A stretch of 64,000 bases of DNA, from the NCBI RefSeq assembly GCF_023242945.1, contig NZ_JALKFT010000028.1, positions 1-64,000 on the forward strand, read 5' to 3'. Origin of the DNA: Frankia umida (lineage in GTDB: Bacteria > Actinomycetota > Actinomycetes > Frankiales > Frankiaceae). Below are positions 26,522 through 35,527 of this stretch, piece after piece. The notes beneath the pieces were generated by a model. It was not told the DNA's origin. It made no database searches and saw only the letters and a program-made list of their open reading frames with translations. Numbering within the stretch: position 1 is the first letter of the stretch; every line of letters begins with the position of its first letter. The translations under genes were made by a program, and so were the position numbers.

Positions 26522-27736
26522 GTGCGGGTCCTTCGGGCGGCTACGGCCGCGATCGTGATTGTTGCCGGACTGCTGTCCGCCGGGTGCGCCGCAGACACGG
26601 GCGGGCCGCTCTCCGAACGCGCCCTGCCGGCGAACCGGGTCGCGGCCACCGCGGCCGAACCCACGTCGTCTCCCGAACCCGCCGACGCCGCCACCCACGT
26701 CGACGCGTCCACCCCGGCCGCGGCGGCGGACAGGACCACCTCGACCGCCGCGGCGACACCCGACCGGGCCACGGCGCAGGACCAGCCCCGGTCGGCCAGT
26801 CGGCCCTGGTCGGTCGGCGAGTCCCAGCCGGCCGGTGACTCTGGGCCAGCTGGCGAGTCCGGGCCGGCCGACGGGTCGGGGTCGGGCGGGTCGGTGCACA
26901 CGCCGATCGCCGCCAGGCAACGGCCGGAGGCCACCGAACCCGGCGCGGTCACGACGCCGGCGGGATCGCCGATGCCCGGCGGTCCCACGATGCCCGGCGG
27001 ATACGTCGGCGCGGGCGCGGCCGGCCCGCAGGGGACCGGGGCCTCCGGGACGCCGGTGCCGTCCCCGGCACCATCACCGTCCCCGGCGCCGGCGCCGGCG
27101 AACTGTGGGTCGGCCAGGGTGCGCACCGTCGAGGACGCGCTGCGCCTGGTGACCGAACCGGCGGGTTGCCCGGGTGGCGTCAACACCTTCTGGCAGGAGC
27201 AGCTCGGGAAGGCGTGGACCACCCCGAAGATCATCTCCTATCACAACGGGCAGGCCCCGGACGACGAGTGCGGCCGGCAGGCCGACCCGGACCAGTTCGC
27301 CGACAACGCCCTCTACTGCACGCTGGACGACACCGTCGCCTACAGCATCGAGTTCATGAACGACCTGGCGGGCGCCGGCGGCCCCAGTTACCCGCTGTTC
27401 GTCCTGATGCACGAACTGTCCCACCGCGGCGACCGGATCGGGAAGAACCTCGGGGTCGTCCCCCGGGCGGAGGAGAACCAGGCCGACTGCTTCGCCGGCC
27501 GACAGACCGCCGCCGCGCGCGAGGCCGGGCTGCTCGAGATGTCGGACGCGCTCAGCGGCGCGATGCTGTTCTTCTCCCTGGGTGACACCCGCGGCGGCTG
27601 GTTCAACCAGGAGCCGGCGACCGCCCCCGACGCGCACGGCAGCCCCACCCAACGCGCCCAGGCGTTCAGCTCCGGCTATCTGCGCGACAACGCCGCCTGC
27701 CTGCGGATCGGCCAGTCCGAGACCGGCGACGTCTGA
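26522..27736 (+). CDS. Neutral zinc metallopeptidase lipoprotein (YpfJ-like)
   Basis: Exported protein of about 404 residues. The N terminus is a signal peptide with a lipobox (IVIVAGLLSAGC), so the enzyme is anchored outside the membrane. A 150-residue Ala/Pro/Gly/Thr-rich linker follows. The C-terminal domain matches the putative neutral zinc metallopeptidase family (PF04228): zinc site HELSH in FVLMHELSHRGDRIG, the downstream acidic segment RAEENQADCFAG, and Ser/Tyr-rich QRAQAFSSGY. GTG at 26522 is chosen; TTG at 26513 is possible. A terminator shared with the convergent modA follows. Confidence 0.82.
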   Translation: MRVLRAATAAIVIVAGLLSAGCAADTGGPLSERALPANRVAATAAEPTSSPEPADAATHVDASTPAAAADRTTSTAAATPDRATAQDQPRSASRPWSVGESQPAGDSGPAGESGPADGSGSGGSVHTPIAARQRPEATEPGAVTTPAGSPMPGGPTMPGGYVGAGAAGPQGTGASGTPVPSPAPSPSPAPAPANCGSARVRTVEDALRLVTEPAGCPGGVNTFWQEQLGKAWTTPKIISYHNGQAPDDECGRQADPDQFADNALYCTLDDTVAYSIEFMNDLAGAGGPSYPLFVLMHELSHRGDRIGKNLGVVPRAEENQADCFAGRQTAAAREAGLLEMSDALSGAMLFFSLGDTRGGWFNQEPATAPDAHGSPTQRAQAFSSGYLRDNAACLRIGQSETGDV

Positions 27737-27757
27737 CCCGCGCCTGACGGCACAACG

Positions 27758-27817
27758 GACCGGGCCCCGCCCCCGGCCGTCCGCACTGGCGGACGGTTCG
27801 GGGGACGGGGCCCGGTC
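27758..27817. terminator. Large bidirectional terminator hairpin
   Basis: The arms GACCGGGCCCCG and CGGGGCCCGGTC enclose a second complementary pair (GGCCGTCCGC with GCGGACGGTT). They form a stem of about 27 bp with a 4-base loop. It lies between the convergent metallopeptidase and modA genes and can serve both. Confidence 0.85.
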
Positions 27818-27842
27818 ATGACGCGAGCGTGCGATCCGTGGG

Positions 27843-28658
27843 TCAGGGAGCCTGGAAACCGGCCTTGGTCAGCACCGCCTGCGCGGTGGGAGAGGTGATG
27901 TAGGTCACGAACGCCGTGGCGCCCGCGGCGTTCCTGCCGCCCTTGAGCGTGGTGATCGGGTAGTCGTTGATCGCCTTCGCCGACTCGGGGAACTCGATGC
28001 CCTTCACCTTGCCGCCCGCGGCGAGGGCGTCCGTGCGGTAGACCAGCGCGGCGTCGACCTCACCAAGGGTGACCTTGGACAGGGCGGCCTTCACGTCCTG
28101 CTCGAGGGTGACCGGAGTGATGGTGACTCCGGCGGCGGTCAGGGCCTTCTTCGCGGCCGCGCCACAGGGCACCGCATCCGCGCACAGGGCGACCTTCACC
28201 CCGGGCTTGACCAGGTCAGGCAGGTCGGTGATGCCCTTGGGGTTGGCCGCCGGCACCGCGATGACCAGCTGGTTGCGCACGAAGACCTTCGGCGCCGCGG
28301 TGTTCTGCCCGGCGTCGGTGACGGTCTTCATGGTGGCCGCGCTCGCCGCGGCGAACACGTCCGCCGGAGCACCGGCGTTGATCTGCGTGGCCAGCGTCGA
28401 GCTGCCACCGAAGGAGAACTTCACGGTGGAGCCGGGGTTGGCGGTCTCGAACTGCTTGCCGAGCTCGGTGAACGTCCCGGTCAGCGACGCCGCCGCGAAC
28501 ACCGTCACGGTGCCGGTGACGCCACTGGAAGAGGCGCTGGCCGACGGCGTCGTGGTGGCCGCCGTCGCTCCGTCACTGCCGCTGCTGCCGCACCCGGCGA
28601 CCAGAAGGCCGGCGCTGGCCATGACCGCGAACGCCGTCCTCATCCTGCTGAATCTCAC
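27843..28658 (-). CDS. modA: Molybdate-binding lipoprotein ModA
   Basis: Periplasmic-type solute-binding protein of 271 residues for molybdate/tungstate uptake. Signal peptide and lipobox are at the N terminus (SAGLLVAGCGSS). Family motifs are VFAAASLTGTFTELGKQFE, FSFGGSSTLATQINAGAPADVFAAAS and EVDAALVYRTDA, which line the oxyanion site. GTG at 28658 is chosen, with ATG at 28643 as alternative; the frame is open up to 28721. The permease (modB) and ATPase (modC) genes that normally follow are not here: the next gene is a convergent metallopeptidase. It is therefore an orphan binding protein, or the transporter is encoded elsewhere. Confidence 0.9.
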   Translation of the reverse strand: MRFSRMRTAFAVMASAGLLVAGCGSSGSDGATAATTTPSASASSSGVTGTVTVFAAASLTGTFTELGKQFETANPGSTVKFSFGGSSTLATQINAGAPADVFAAASAATMKTVTDAGQNTAAPKVFVRNQLVIAVPAANPKGITDLPDLVKPGVKVALCADAVPCGAAAKKALTAAGVTITPVTLEQDVKAALSKVTLGEVDAALVYRTDALAAGGKVKGIEFPESAKAINDYPITTLKGGRNAAGATAFVTYITSPTAQAVLTKAGFQAP

Positions 28659-29104
28659 GTGGTCCCGTTCCTTCGCCCATGACGGATCGCCCCCACCCCA
28701 GGGCGCGGTCGACCGTCGCACTGAAAAAATCCATGGTCTGTGGACGGTCGGCCGGCCCGAACCCGCTCAGGATGACGGGCACCCCGAGGCGTTCGAGTCG
28801 GTCCACGGCGACACCGTCGTCACCCCGATCGCCGGCCCGACCGACAGTCGTCGGCCGGCTCCCCCCGCTCGCATCTGCGGATGCCCCCCTGGGTGGAGCT
28901 CCTTGGATACGAAACTTGTCGCATGATAGTGCCGCATCTGAGTAACCGAAAGGTGGGGGTGCTGTGACGCGTCCGTCGACGCGTGCCACCGGGGGCCCGA
29001 GTGACCTGGACCGACGGCCGCGGCGGACGGTCCGTGACGCATTCGCCAGGACCGGCGAACAGTGCACGGCGGATCGCGCCCGGCCCGGCACCTACCATGT
29101 CGAG
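28659..29104. other. Divergent intergenic region between modA and tetR
   Basis: About 450 bp. The AT-richer part (28905-28945, ACGAAACTTGTCGCATGATAG) probably contains promoters. A minus-strand open frame across 28690-28860 reads VDRLERLGVPVILSGFGPA, which looks protein-like, but it has no own start or stop boundaries of a gene and overlaps modA out of frame. I therefore do not call it. Confidence 0.35.
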
Positions 29105-29752
29105 ATGGCCGCGGTGAACAGTGAGCAGCGCACCGGGCAGCGGGCGCCGGGCTGGTGGGGCAGTGACAGCGCGCTGCTGGACGACGAGGAGGCCCGCCGG
29201 CGCCTGGTCGAGGCCACCCTGCGCTGCCTGGTGCAACGCCGCGACGGCCGTATCCGGGTGGAGGAGGTCGCCCTGGAGGCCGGCGTGTCCCGCTCGACGG
29301 TCTACCGCTACTTCCGCGGCCGCGACGACCTCATCCTCGCCGTCCTGCTCGGCCGGATCGAGACCACGATGGCCACCGTGCTGGGGTGTCTGCCGCGGCG
29401 TGACGACGCGTCGGACTCCCTGTGCGAGATCTTCCTCGGCGTCGTCACGCAGATCAACAGCGACGCTCCCGACGAGGCGATCTTCGCGGAGGGCAGCCGG
29501 GTCATCGCCGAGTCCCTGCGGGAGGGCGGCGGGCCGATCGTCGACGCCGTCACCGGCCACCTCGAGCCCCACCTGCGGCGATGGCAGGCCGACGGGCAGC
29601 TCTACCCCGACCTCGACCTGCGCGAGACCGTCCTGTGGCTGATCACCGCTGGCGGCGTCGCGGCCCGGCCGCCCTGGTCCACCTGGTCGCCGGCCAGGCG
29701 ACGGCGGTTCGTCGCCCAGCACGTCATCCGCGCCCTCGTCACCCCCCGCTGA
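29105..29752 (+). CDS. TetR-family transcriptional regulator
   Basis: Protein of 215 residues; the ATG at 29105 is preferred over the open frame to 28964, which lacks homology. The N-terminal helix-turn-helix is typical: IRVEEVALEAGVSRSTVYRYF followed by RGRDDLILAVL. The C-terminal ligand domain has no diagnostic motif. It is divergent from modA and upstream of two short-chain dehydrogenases, so it may control one of them. Its ligand is unknown. Confidence 0.85.
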   Translation: MAAVNSEQRTGQRAPGWWGSDSALLDDEEARRRLVEATLRCLVQRRDGRIRVEEVALEAGVSRSTVYRYFRGRDDLILAVLLGRIETTMATVLGCLPRRDDASDSLCEIFLGVVTQINSDAPDEAIFAEGSRVIAESLREGGGPIVDAVTGHLEPHLRRWQADGQLYPDLDLRETVLWLITAGGVAARPPWSTWSPARRRRFVAQHVIRALVTPR

Positions 29753-29909
29753 TCCACTGGTCCGCTGGTCCGTCCAGACGTGGGGACGCGGGGGGTGCAT
29801 CCGTCCCGTGGTGCAGTTGTCGCGGCTGGTGGCGCGGCTCGGCATAGTCGGGGACACGGAACGAGTGCCACGAGCGGCACCCGCCCCACCCACGCGAAGG
29901 GACGCCGCG

Positions 29910-30731
29910 ATGAGCCGGGACGTCGTTGTCATCACGGGAACGGGCGGGATGGGGCTTGCCATCGCCCGCCGACTCGCCTCGGGCCGCACCCTGCTGCTCG
30001 CCGACCGTAACGAGTCGGCCCTGCACGCCCTCGCGCAGGACCTCCGTGGCCAGGGCCATCAGGTCGTCACCCGGACCATCGACGTCACCGACCGCGCGTC
30101 GATGGCCGCGCTCGCCGCCACCGCCACCGACCTCGGCCGGCCCACGCATCTCGTGCACACCGCCGGGGTGTCGCCGACCCAGGGTGATCCGGCGACGATC
30201 CTACGGGTCGACCTGTACGGGGTCGCCCTGTTCCTCGACGAGTTCGAACCGGTCGTCGGCCCCGGCGCGGCCGGCCTCGTCGTCGCCAGCACCGGCGGGC
30301 ACCTCATCGCGGCGCTGCCCCCCGCGCACCAGCGGGCCGTGGCCACCACCCCGAGCGACGACCTGCTCGACCTGGACGTCCTGGCGCCCGCGGCGATGCG
30401 CGACTCGGCCCGTGCCTACGCCGTCGCCAAGCAGGCGACCCTCATCCGGGTTCGCGCCGCCGCCCTGGCCTGGGGCCGCCGCGGCGCCCGACTCAACACG
30501 ATCAGCCCCGGGGTCATCCTCACCCCGATGGGCGCCGCGGAACTCGCCGGCACCTGGGGCGCCAGCATGGCCGCGCTGACCGAGGCGGCCCCCGCCGGCC
30601 GGGTCGGCACCCCCGACGACGTGGCCGACGCCGCCCTGTTCCTGCTCAGCGACCAGGCCCGTTTCGTCACCGGCACCGACCTGCTGGTGGACGGCGGTAG
30701 CGTCGCCCTCGCCCAGGCCCAGGCCGGCTGA
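29910..30731 (+). CDS. Short-chain dehydrogenase/reductase
   Basis: NAD(P)-dependent oxidoreductase of 273 residues. The nucleotide motif is VITGTGGMGLAIARRL (TGxxxGxG) and the acidic end of beta-2 is LLLADRNE, which favours NAD. The active site Ser is in VVASTGG, with Tyr and Lys in YAVAKQA. The segment between Ser and Tyr is longer than usual (about 45 residues). The C-terminal RVGTPDDVADAALFLLSDQARFVTGTDLLVDGG is characteristic. The ATG at 29910 has GAAGGG upstream. Substrate unknown. Confidence 0.87.
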   Translation: MSRDVVVITGTGGMGLAIARRLASGRTLLLADRNESALHALAQDLRGQGHQVVTRTIDVTDRASMAALAATATDLGRPTHLVHTAGVSPTQGDPATILRVDLYGVALFLDEFEPVVGPGAAGLVVASTGGHLIAALPPAHQRAVATTPSDDLLDLDVLAPAAMRDSARAYAVAKQATLIRVRAAALAWGRRGARLNTISPGVILTPMGAAELAGTWGASMAALTEAAPAGRVGTPDDVADAALFLLSDQARFVTGTDLLVDGGSVALAQAQAG

Positions 30732-30783
30732 CCCCCGTCCCGCCCCGCCCCGGCGACCGGCACCCGGCGACCGGCGACACGCA

Positions 30784-31590
30784 CTACCCCGAGTGGCCGG
30801 CCGTCGCGCGTTGGACGCTCGCGACCATGTCGGGGTAGCGGCGCGTGCGCGCACCACCATCGACGCCGTACAGCGAGCCGGAGACGAACGACGACTCGTC
30901 GGAGGCGAGAAAGTACACCACGTTCGCGATCTCGTGGGCCTCGGCGTAGCGACCCAACGGCGCGTTCTCGACGAACTCGTCGACGATGCCGGGCATCTGC
31001 CAGGCCGGGGTGGTCATCGAGGTCCGCACCAGCCCGGGGGCGATCGCGTTCACCCGCACGTTGTACGGCCCGAGTTCCATCGCCGCGACCTCGGTGAGCG
31101 CCACCACCCCGGCCTTCGCCGCGCAGTAGGCGGCCACCCCCCGACCGGGCTGGACCGCGTTCAGGCTCGCGACCACCACGATCGACCCGCCGCGCCCGGC
31201 GGCCCGCAGCGCCTGCCCGCCGTGCTTGACGGTCAGGAACGTGCCGGTGAGGCTCACGTTCAGGACGCGCTGCCAGTCCGCCAGCGGATGATCGGCGACT
31301 TCGGACAGGAAGCCGATGCCCGCGCTCGCGACCACGACATCCAACCCGCCGAAGGTCGCCGTGGCCCGCTCGACCGCCCCGGCCACGTCCGCCTCGACCG
31401 TGATGTCGCAGCGCACACCCACGAAGGACGCGGACCCGAGCTCCTGCTCGAGCGCGGCGAGCCCGGCCTCGTCGATGTCGGCACCGATGACCTTCCCACC
31501 CTCGGCGACGAACCGGCGGGCGCACGCCGCCCCGATACCACTCGCCGCACCGGTCACCACCGCTGTCCAGTCACTGCGCGCAACACCCAT
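30784..31590 (-). CDS. Short-chain dehydrogenase/reductase (FabG-like)
   Basis: Classical SDR of 268 residues. It shows VVTGAASGIGAACARRF for NAD(P) binding, ASAGIGFL (NAG-like) and Ser in VVVASLNAVQ, with Tyr/Lys in YCAAK. The C-terminal ANVVYFLASDESSFVSGSLYGVDGG is typical. The start at 31590 (MGVARSDW) is preferred over 31623. It converges on the neighbouring SDR gene, which is of a different subgroup, so the pair is not a recent duplication. Substrate unknown. Confidence 0.88.
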   Translation of the reverse strand: MGVARSDWTAVVTGAASGIGAACARRFVAEGGKVIGADIDEAGLAALEQELGSASFVGVRCDITVEADVAGAVERATATFGGLDVVVASAGIGFLSEVADHPLADWQRVLNVSLTGTFLTVKHGGQALRAAGRGGSIVVVASLNAVQPGRGVAAYCAAKAGVVALTEVAAMELGPYNVRVNAIAPGLVRTSMTTPAWQMPGIVDEFVENAPLGRYAEAHEIANVVYFLASDESSFVSGSLYGVDGGARTRRYPDMVASVQRATAGHSG

Positions 31591-31755
31591 CGCCGAATCC
31601 TCCGCCCCTTCGCGCCCATCCATCCACAGGTCGGCCTGTTTCGGGCCCTCGTCCGGACGCTAGTGGAAATCGTCCCCACTCGTTGAGCGCGCGCGGGTCC
31701 CGGTGAAAGACTTGAGGTGCGGGTGGTGTGCTCGGTGGGCGACGAAGGGGTGGGC

Positions 31756-32619
31756 ATGGCGGTCTCAGGTGTGGGCGTATGGAGTGCGCAGCTGCACTAC
31801 GGGGACGCGGCGCGGGCCGCGGAGGCGGCCGCCGAGCTCGAACAGCTCGGCTACCAGGCCCTGTGGATTCCGGACATGGGCGGCGGCACCCTGTTCGACG
31901 CCGCCGAGCGTCTGCTCGCCGCCACCAGCCGGGTGACGGTCGCCAGTGGCGTGCTCAGTCTGTGGAACTTCGAGGTCGCCGACGTCGTCCGCGGTCGCGC
32001 GGCACTCGAAGCCGCCTACCCGGGCCGTTTCCTGCTCGGTATCGGTGTCAGTCACGCCATCGCCGTCGACCACGGTGACCCCGGCCGGTACCGACGTCCC
32101 GTCGCCGCGATGGAAGCCTTCCTGGACGCGCTCGACGCCGCCGAACCCGCGGTCCCCGCGGCCAACCGGGTCCTCGCCGCGCTGGGTCCGCGGATGCTCG
32201 GCGTCGCCGCGAAACGCTCCGCGGGTGTCCACAGCTACCTGGTCACCCCCCAGCACACCGCGGCCGCCCGCGAGGCCGTCGGCGCGGGCCCGCTGCTCCT
32301 GCCGGAGCAGACGGTGATCCTGTGCGCGGACGCCGACGAGGCCCACGAGATCGGCGGCCGGTGGCTGCGCGGCTACCTCTCCCTGCCGAACTACGCCAAC
32401 AGCCTGATCCGGCTCGGTTTCACCGCCGAGGAGGTCGCCGAGGTCAGCGACCGGGTCTTCGACGCCATGATCGCCTGGGGGGACGAGGAGGCGATCGCCC
32501 GCCGCGTCCGCGAACATCGCGACGCCGGCGCCGACCACGTCACCCTGCAGGTCCTCACCGCCGACCAGCAGGCCTTCCCCCTCACCGAATGGCGCCGCCT
32601 GGCTCCCGCCGTCGTCTGA
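31756..32619 (+). CDS. F420-dependent LLM-class oxidoreductase
   Basis: Luciferase-like TIM-barrel oxidoreductase of 287 residues. The entry VGVWSAQLHYGDAARAAEAAAELEQLGY and WIPDMGGG resemble the MSMEG_4141-type group of probable F420-dependent enzymes. VTVASGVLSLW and RFLLGIGVSH are the usual cofactor-side strands. The ATG at 31756 follows GAAGGGG at a good distance; a GTG/ATG further upstream at 31717 is less likely. It supports an actinobacterial host, in which F420 is common. Substrate unknown. Confidence 0.82.
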   Translation: MAVSGVGVWSAQLHYGDAARAAEAAAELEQLGYQALWIPDMGGGTLFDAAERLLAATSRVTVASGVLSLWNFEVADVVRGRAALEAAYPGRFLLGIGVSHAIAVDHGDPGRYRRPVAAMEAFLDALDAAEPAVPAANRVLAALGPRMLGVAAKRSAGVHSYLVTPQHTAAAREAVGAGPLLLPEQTVILCADADEAHEIGGRWLRGYLSLPNYANSLIRLGFTAEEVAEVSDRVFDAMIAWGDEEAIARRVREHRDAGADHVTLQVLTADQQAFPLTEWRRLAPAVV

Positions 32620-32699
32620 CCGCCGTGCGCTGACCCGCGGTGGCGCGACAGCCGCCGGGGACATCGTCATCACATGGGCCCGACCGTACGATCCGGGGC

Positions 32700-33431
32700 A
32701 TGCGGGTGCTGGTGGTCGAGGACGACGAGCGGACCGCCGCGTTGCTGCGCCGGGGCCTGGTCGAGGAGGGCTACGCCGTCGACCTGGCGGCGGAGGGTCC
32801 CGAGGCGGTCTGGCGAGGCTGCGAGGTCGACTACGACGCGATCGTGCTCGACCTGATGCTGCCCGGCCTCGACGGCTTCGAGGTGTGCGCCCAGCTGCGC
32901 GCCCGGGGCCGCTGGGCGCCGGTGCTCATGCTCACCGCCCGCGTCGATGTCGACGACCGCATCCGCGGCCTGGACGCCGGGGCCGACGACTACCTGCCCA
33001 AACCGTTCAGCTTCGGCGAGCTGACCGCACGGCTGCGGGCGCTGGTCCGCCGCGGCGCCGACCAGCGCCCGGTCATCCTCACCGCCGCGGCGGTGCGGCT
33101 CGACCCGGCCGCCCACCGGGTGTGGCGACACGGCGAGCCGGTGGATCTCTCGGCGAAGGAGTTCGCGCTGCTGCACCTGCTGCTGCGCCACCCCGAGCAG
33201 GTCCTCACCCGCACCTTCATCATCGACCACGTCTGGGACGACGCGTTCGACGCCACCTCGAACGTCGTCGACCAGTACGTCCGCTACCTGCGCCGCAAGC
33301 TCGACGATCCGGGCGCCCCCTCGCTGGTGGAGACCATCCGCGGCGTCGGTTACCGCCTGCACATCCCCCCGGCCACCGGCCCGGACACCCCCTCGGGCCC
33401 GGGCCCGGGCACCGCTTCGGCGTCGGAGTAG
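32700..33431 (+). CDS. OmpR-family response regulator
   Basis: Two-component regulator of 243 residues. Receiver domain: acidic pocket VVEDDE, phospho-acceptor Asp in IVLDLMLPGLDGFEV, Thr in MLTAR and Lys in LPKPFSF. The C-terminal winged helix reads LSAKEFALLHLLLRHPEQVLT through VDQYVRYLRRKLDDPG and TIRGVGYRL. The histidine kinase gene starts 7 bp downstream, so they are one operon. The promoter should lie in the short gap after the LLM gene. Confidence 0.93.
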   Translation: MRVLVVEDDERTAALLRRGLVEEGYAVDLAAEGPEAVWRGCEVDYDAIVLDLMLPGLDGFEVCAQLRARGRWAPVLMLTARVDVDDRIRGLDAGADDYLPKPFSFGELTARLRALVRRGADQRPVILTAAAVRLDPAAHRVWRHGEPVDLSAKEFALLHLLLRHPEQVLTRTFIIDHVWDDAFDATSNVVDQYVRYLRRKLDDPGAPSLVETIRGVGYRLHIPPATGPDTPSGPGPGTASASE

Positions 33432-33438
33432 GCGCGGC

Positions 33439-35088
33439 GTGCCGCTTCGGGTCCGCCTGACCGCCCTGTTCGTCCTCGGCACGGCCCTCGCCCTGTTCCT
33501 CGCCGGCATCCTGTTCTACCTGCTGCTGCGGGCGAACCTGCGGGACGCGGTCGACTCGGACCTGCGCACCCGGGCGGACGTCCTCGCCGCCCGCACCACC
33601 GACCGCTACCCCGCGGTCACCACCGCGACCACACCGGGCTCGACCACACCGGGCTCGACCACACCGGGCTCGACCGCGCTGCTCGCCGGCGCGGGCCCGA
33701 TCGCGCAGATCCTGGGACCGGACGGCCTCGTCCTGGCGGCCACGGCCGACGCCGGCCAGACCCCCCTGCTGGACGCCCGCACCCTGGCCACGGCCCGCAC
33801 CCGGGCCCTGCTGACCACCGTCCGATCCCGCCCGGGGATGGAACCGGACGGCCGTCTCCGCCTGGCCACCGAGCCGGTCACCGTGCCTGGCACAGGCTCG
33901 GCCGCTACCACCGGGTCGGCTGCCGGCGGGTCGTTGGTCGCGGTGGTCGGAACGTCCACCCTGTACAGCGACCGGGCCGAGGATCGGGTCCGCAACGTCA
34001 TGGTTGTCGCGACGGCGCCGCTGGTCGCGCTGTCCGGGCTGGCCGCCTGGCTGCTGTCCGGCGCGGCGTTGCGTCCGGTCGAACGGATGCGACGTGATGC
34101 CGCCGCGCTCGCCGCCGCCGAGGACCGCGCCAGGACCCCCGGCCCGCCCGCACCACCCGGCCCGCCCGTGCCGGCTGGTCCCTCCGGTGCCCTGGCGCTC
34201 GCCGTACCGGCCACTCGCGACGAGATCGCGGCCCTTGCCCGGACCATGAACGACCTGCTCGCCCGGCTGCACGCCGCCCGCGCCCGCGACCGCGCGTTCA
34301 TCGCCGACGCCGGCCACGAACTGCGCACGCCCCTGACCGTGCTACGCGCCGAACTCGAACTCGCCGCCCGCCCCGGACGCAGCATCACGCAACTGCGCGC
34401 GGCGATCTTCGCTGCCGCAGAGGAGACCGAACGACTCATCCGCCTGGCCGAATCCCTGCTCACCCTGGCCCGGATGGACGGTGGTCACCTGCGCCGCGCA
34501 CCAGTCGCCCTCGACGAGATCGTCCTGCGCGCCACCCAGGCCGCCGCCGGACTCGCCACCTCCCGCGACGTGCACCTCACGATCATCCAGGAACCACCCG
34601 TCCAGGTTTCGTCCGGACCGTTGGTCGAGGGCGACCCCGACCTGCTGCGCCAGTGCGTCGACAACCTGCTCACCAACGCCCTACGCCACGCCCCGGCCGC
34701 CAGCATCGTCGATCTGACCATCGGGCCCACCACCCGGTCGGGCCAGGCCGGCGTGCGACTGACCGTCCGCGACCGGGGGCCGGGCTTCCCGGGGACGTTC
34801 CTCCCGCACGCCTTCGAACGGTTCCGCCGGGCCGACGCCGCCCGCGGCCGCAACGACGGCGGCACCGGACTCGGCCTGGCCATCGTCGCGGCGATCATCG
34901 CCGCCCACGGCGGATCGGTGACGGCCGCCAACCATCCCGAGGGCGGCGCCGTCCTGACGATCTGGCTTCCCCGCGAGGGGACCCGGGTCGCCGCCGCGGG
35001 AGCCGGCGGCCGCGCCGGGGGAGCCGCACGTCCGGTCAGGGGCGTTGATCGCGACGCAGGGGATGATCGCTGGGAATCTCCACGATGA
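33439..35088 (+). CDS. Sensor histidine kinase
   Basis: Membrane sensor of 549 residues (GTG start) partnered with the OmpR-type regulator just upstream. Transmembrane helix 1 is LTALFVLGTALALFLAGILFYLLL. The extracytoplasmic domain covers about 35-175 and includes three in-frame TTPGS repeats. Helix 2 is VVATAPLVALSGLAAWLLSG, followed by a HAMP linker. The phosphorylated His is in DAGHELRTPLTVLRAELE. The ATPase boxes are DNLLTNALRHAP (N), DRGPGFP (G1) and GGTGLGLAIV (G2). The last 50 bp overlap the convergent VOC gene. Signal unknown. Confidence 0.92.
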   Translation: MPLRVRLTALFVLGTALALFLAGILFYLLLRANLRDAVDSDLRTRADVLAARTTDRYPAVTTATTPGSTTPGSTTPGSTALLAGAGPIAQILGPDGLVLAATADAGQTPLLDARTLATARTRALLTTVRSRPGMEPDGRLRLATEPVTVPGTGSAATTGSAAGGSLVAVVGTSTLYSDRAEDRVRNVMVVATAPLVALSGLAAWLLSGAALRPVERMRRDAAALAAAEDRARTPGPPAPPGPPVPAGPSGALALAVPATRDEIAALARTMNDLLARLHAARARDRAFIADAGHELRTPLTVLRAELELAARPGRSITQLRAAIFAAAEETERLIRLAESLLTLARMDGGHLRRAPVALDEIVLRATQAAAGLATSRDVHLTIIQEPPVQVSSGPLVEGDPDLLRQCVDNLLTNALRHAPAASIVDLTIGPTTRSGQAGVRLTVRDRGPGFPGTFLPHAFERFRRADAARGRNDGGTGLGLAIVAAIIAAHGGSVTAANHPEGGAVLTIWLPREGTRVAAAGAGGRAGGAARPVRGVDRDAGDDRWESPR

Positions 35089-35449
35089 CGATGGGGACGC
35101 CGTCCGGGTCCGCGAGCCACATCTCGTCCAGCCCCCACGGCTCCCGCCGCGGCGCACGCGTGATCGCCACCCCGGCCTCCACCAGCCGTCGATGCTCGCC
35201 CGCCAGGTCACGGACCTGCAACCACAGACCTGGCCACCGCGCGCCGTCGTCCCGGCCGTCGTCCCGGCCGTCGTCGCGGTTTCGTCCGGCGACCTCCAGC
35301 AGGCCCTGGCCGAGGAAGTACACGACGCCAGGCTCGTCCGGCGGGCCGAACTCGCGGTACACCGCGAGCCCGAGGATCCGCCCGTAGAAGTCGTGACTGC
35401 GTGCCGGGTCGACCGGCCTGATCAGAATGCGGCTACCGAGAACCTCCAT
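35036..35449 (-). CDS. VOC-superfamily (glyoxalase/dioxygenase-like) protein
   Basis: Protein of 137 residues with a vicinal-oxygen-chelate fold: VDPARSHDFYGRILGLAV, VVYFLGQGLLEVAG, LWLQVRDLAGEHRRLVEAG and WLADPDGVPIVIVE. The last Glu is a usual metal ligand. An in-frame repeat (DDGR, three times) lies in the middle loop. The start at 35449 (MEVLGSRIL) is preferred over longer frames. Its 3' end overlaps the histidine kinase gene by 53 bp on the other strand. Substrate unknown. Confidence 0.8.
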   Translation of the reverse strand: MEVLGSRILIRPVDPARSHDFYGRILGLAVYREFGPPDEPGVVYFLGQGLLEVAGRNRDDGRDDGRDDGARWPGLWLQVRDLAGEHRRLVEAGVAITRAPRREPWGLDEMWLADPDGVPIVIVEIPSDHPLRRDQRP

Positions 35450-35527
35450 CCCCGCAGTCTCACCGCCGGCCGCCTGCGCCGCCCGCCATCCGCGTGTGGA
35501 GGTGACGGGTGGGGGAGGATGCTCGGC

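Noticed and set aside
13947..31590. A secondary-metabolite cluster
   Set aside because: Acyltransferase, dehydrogenases and oxidoreductase are scattered on both strands with separate terminators, and no core synthase is present.
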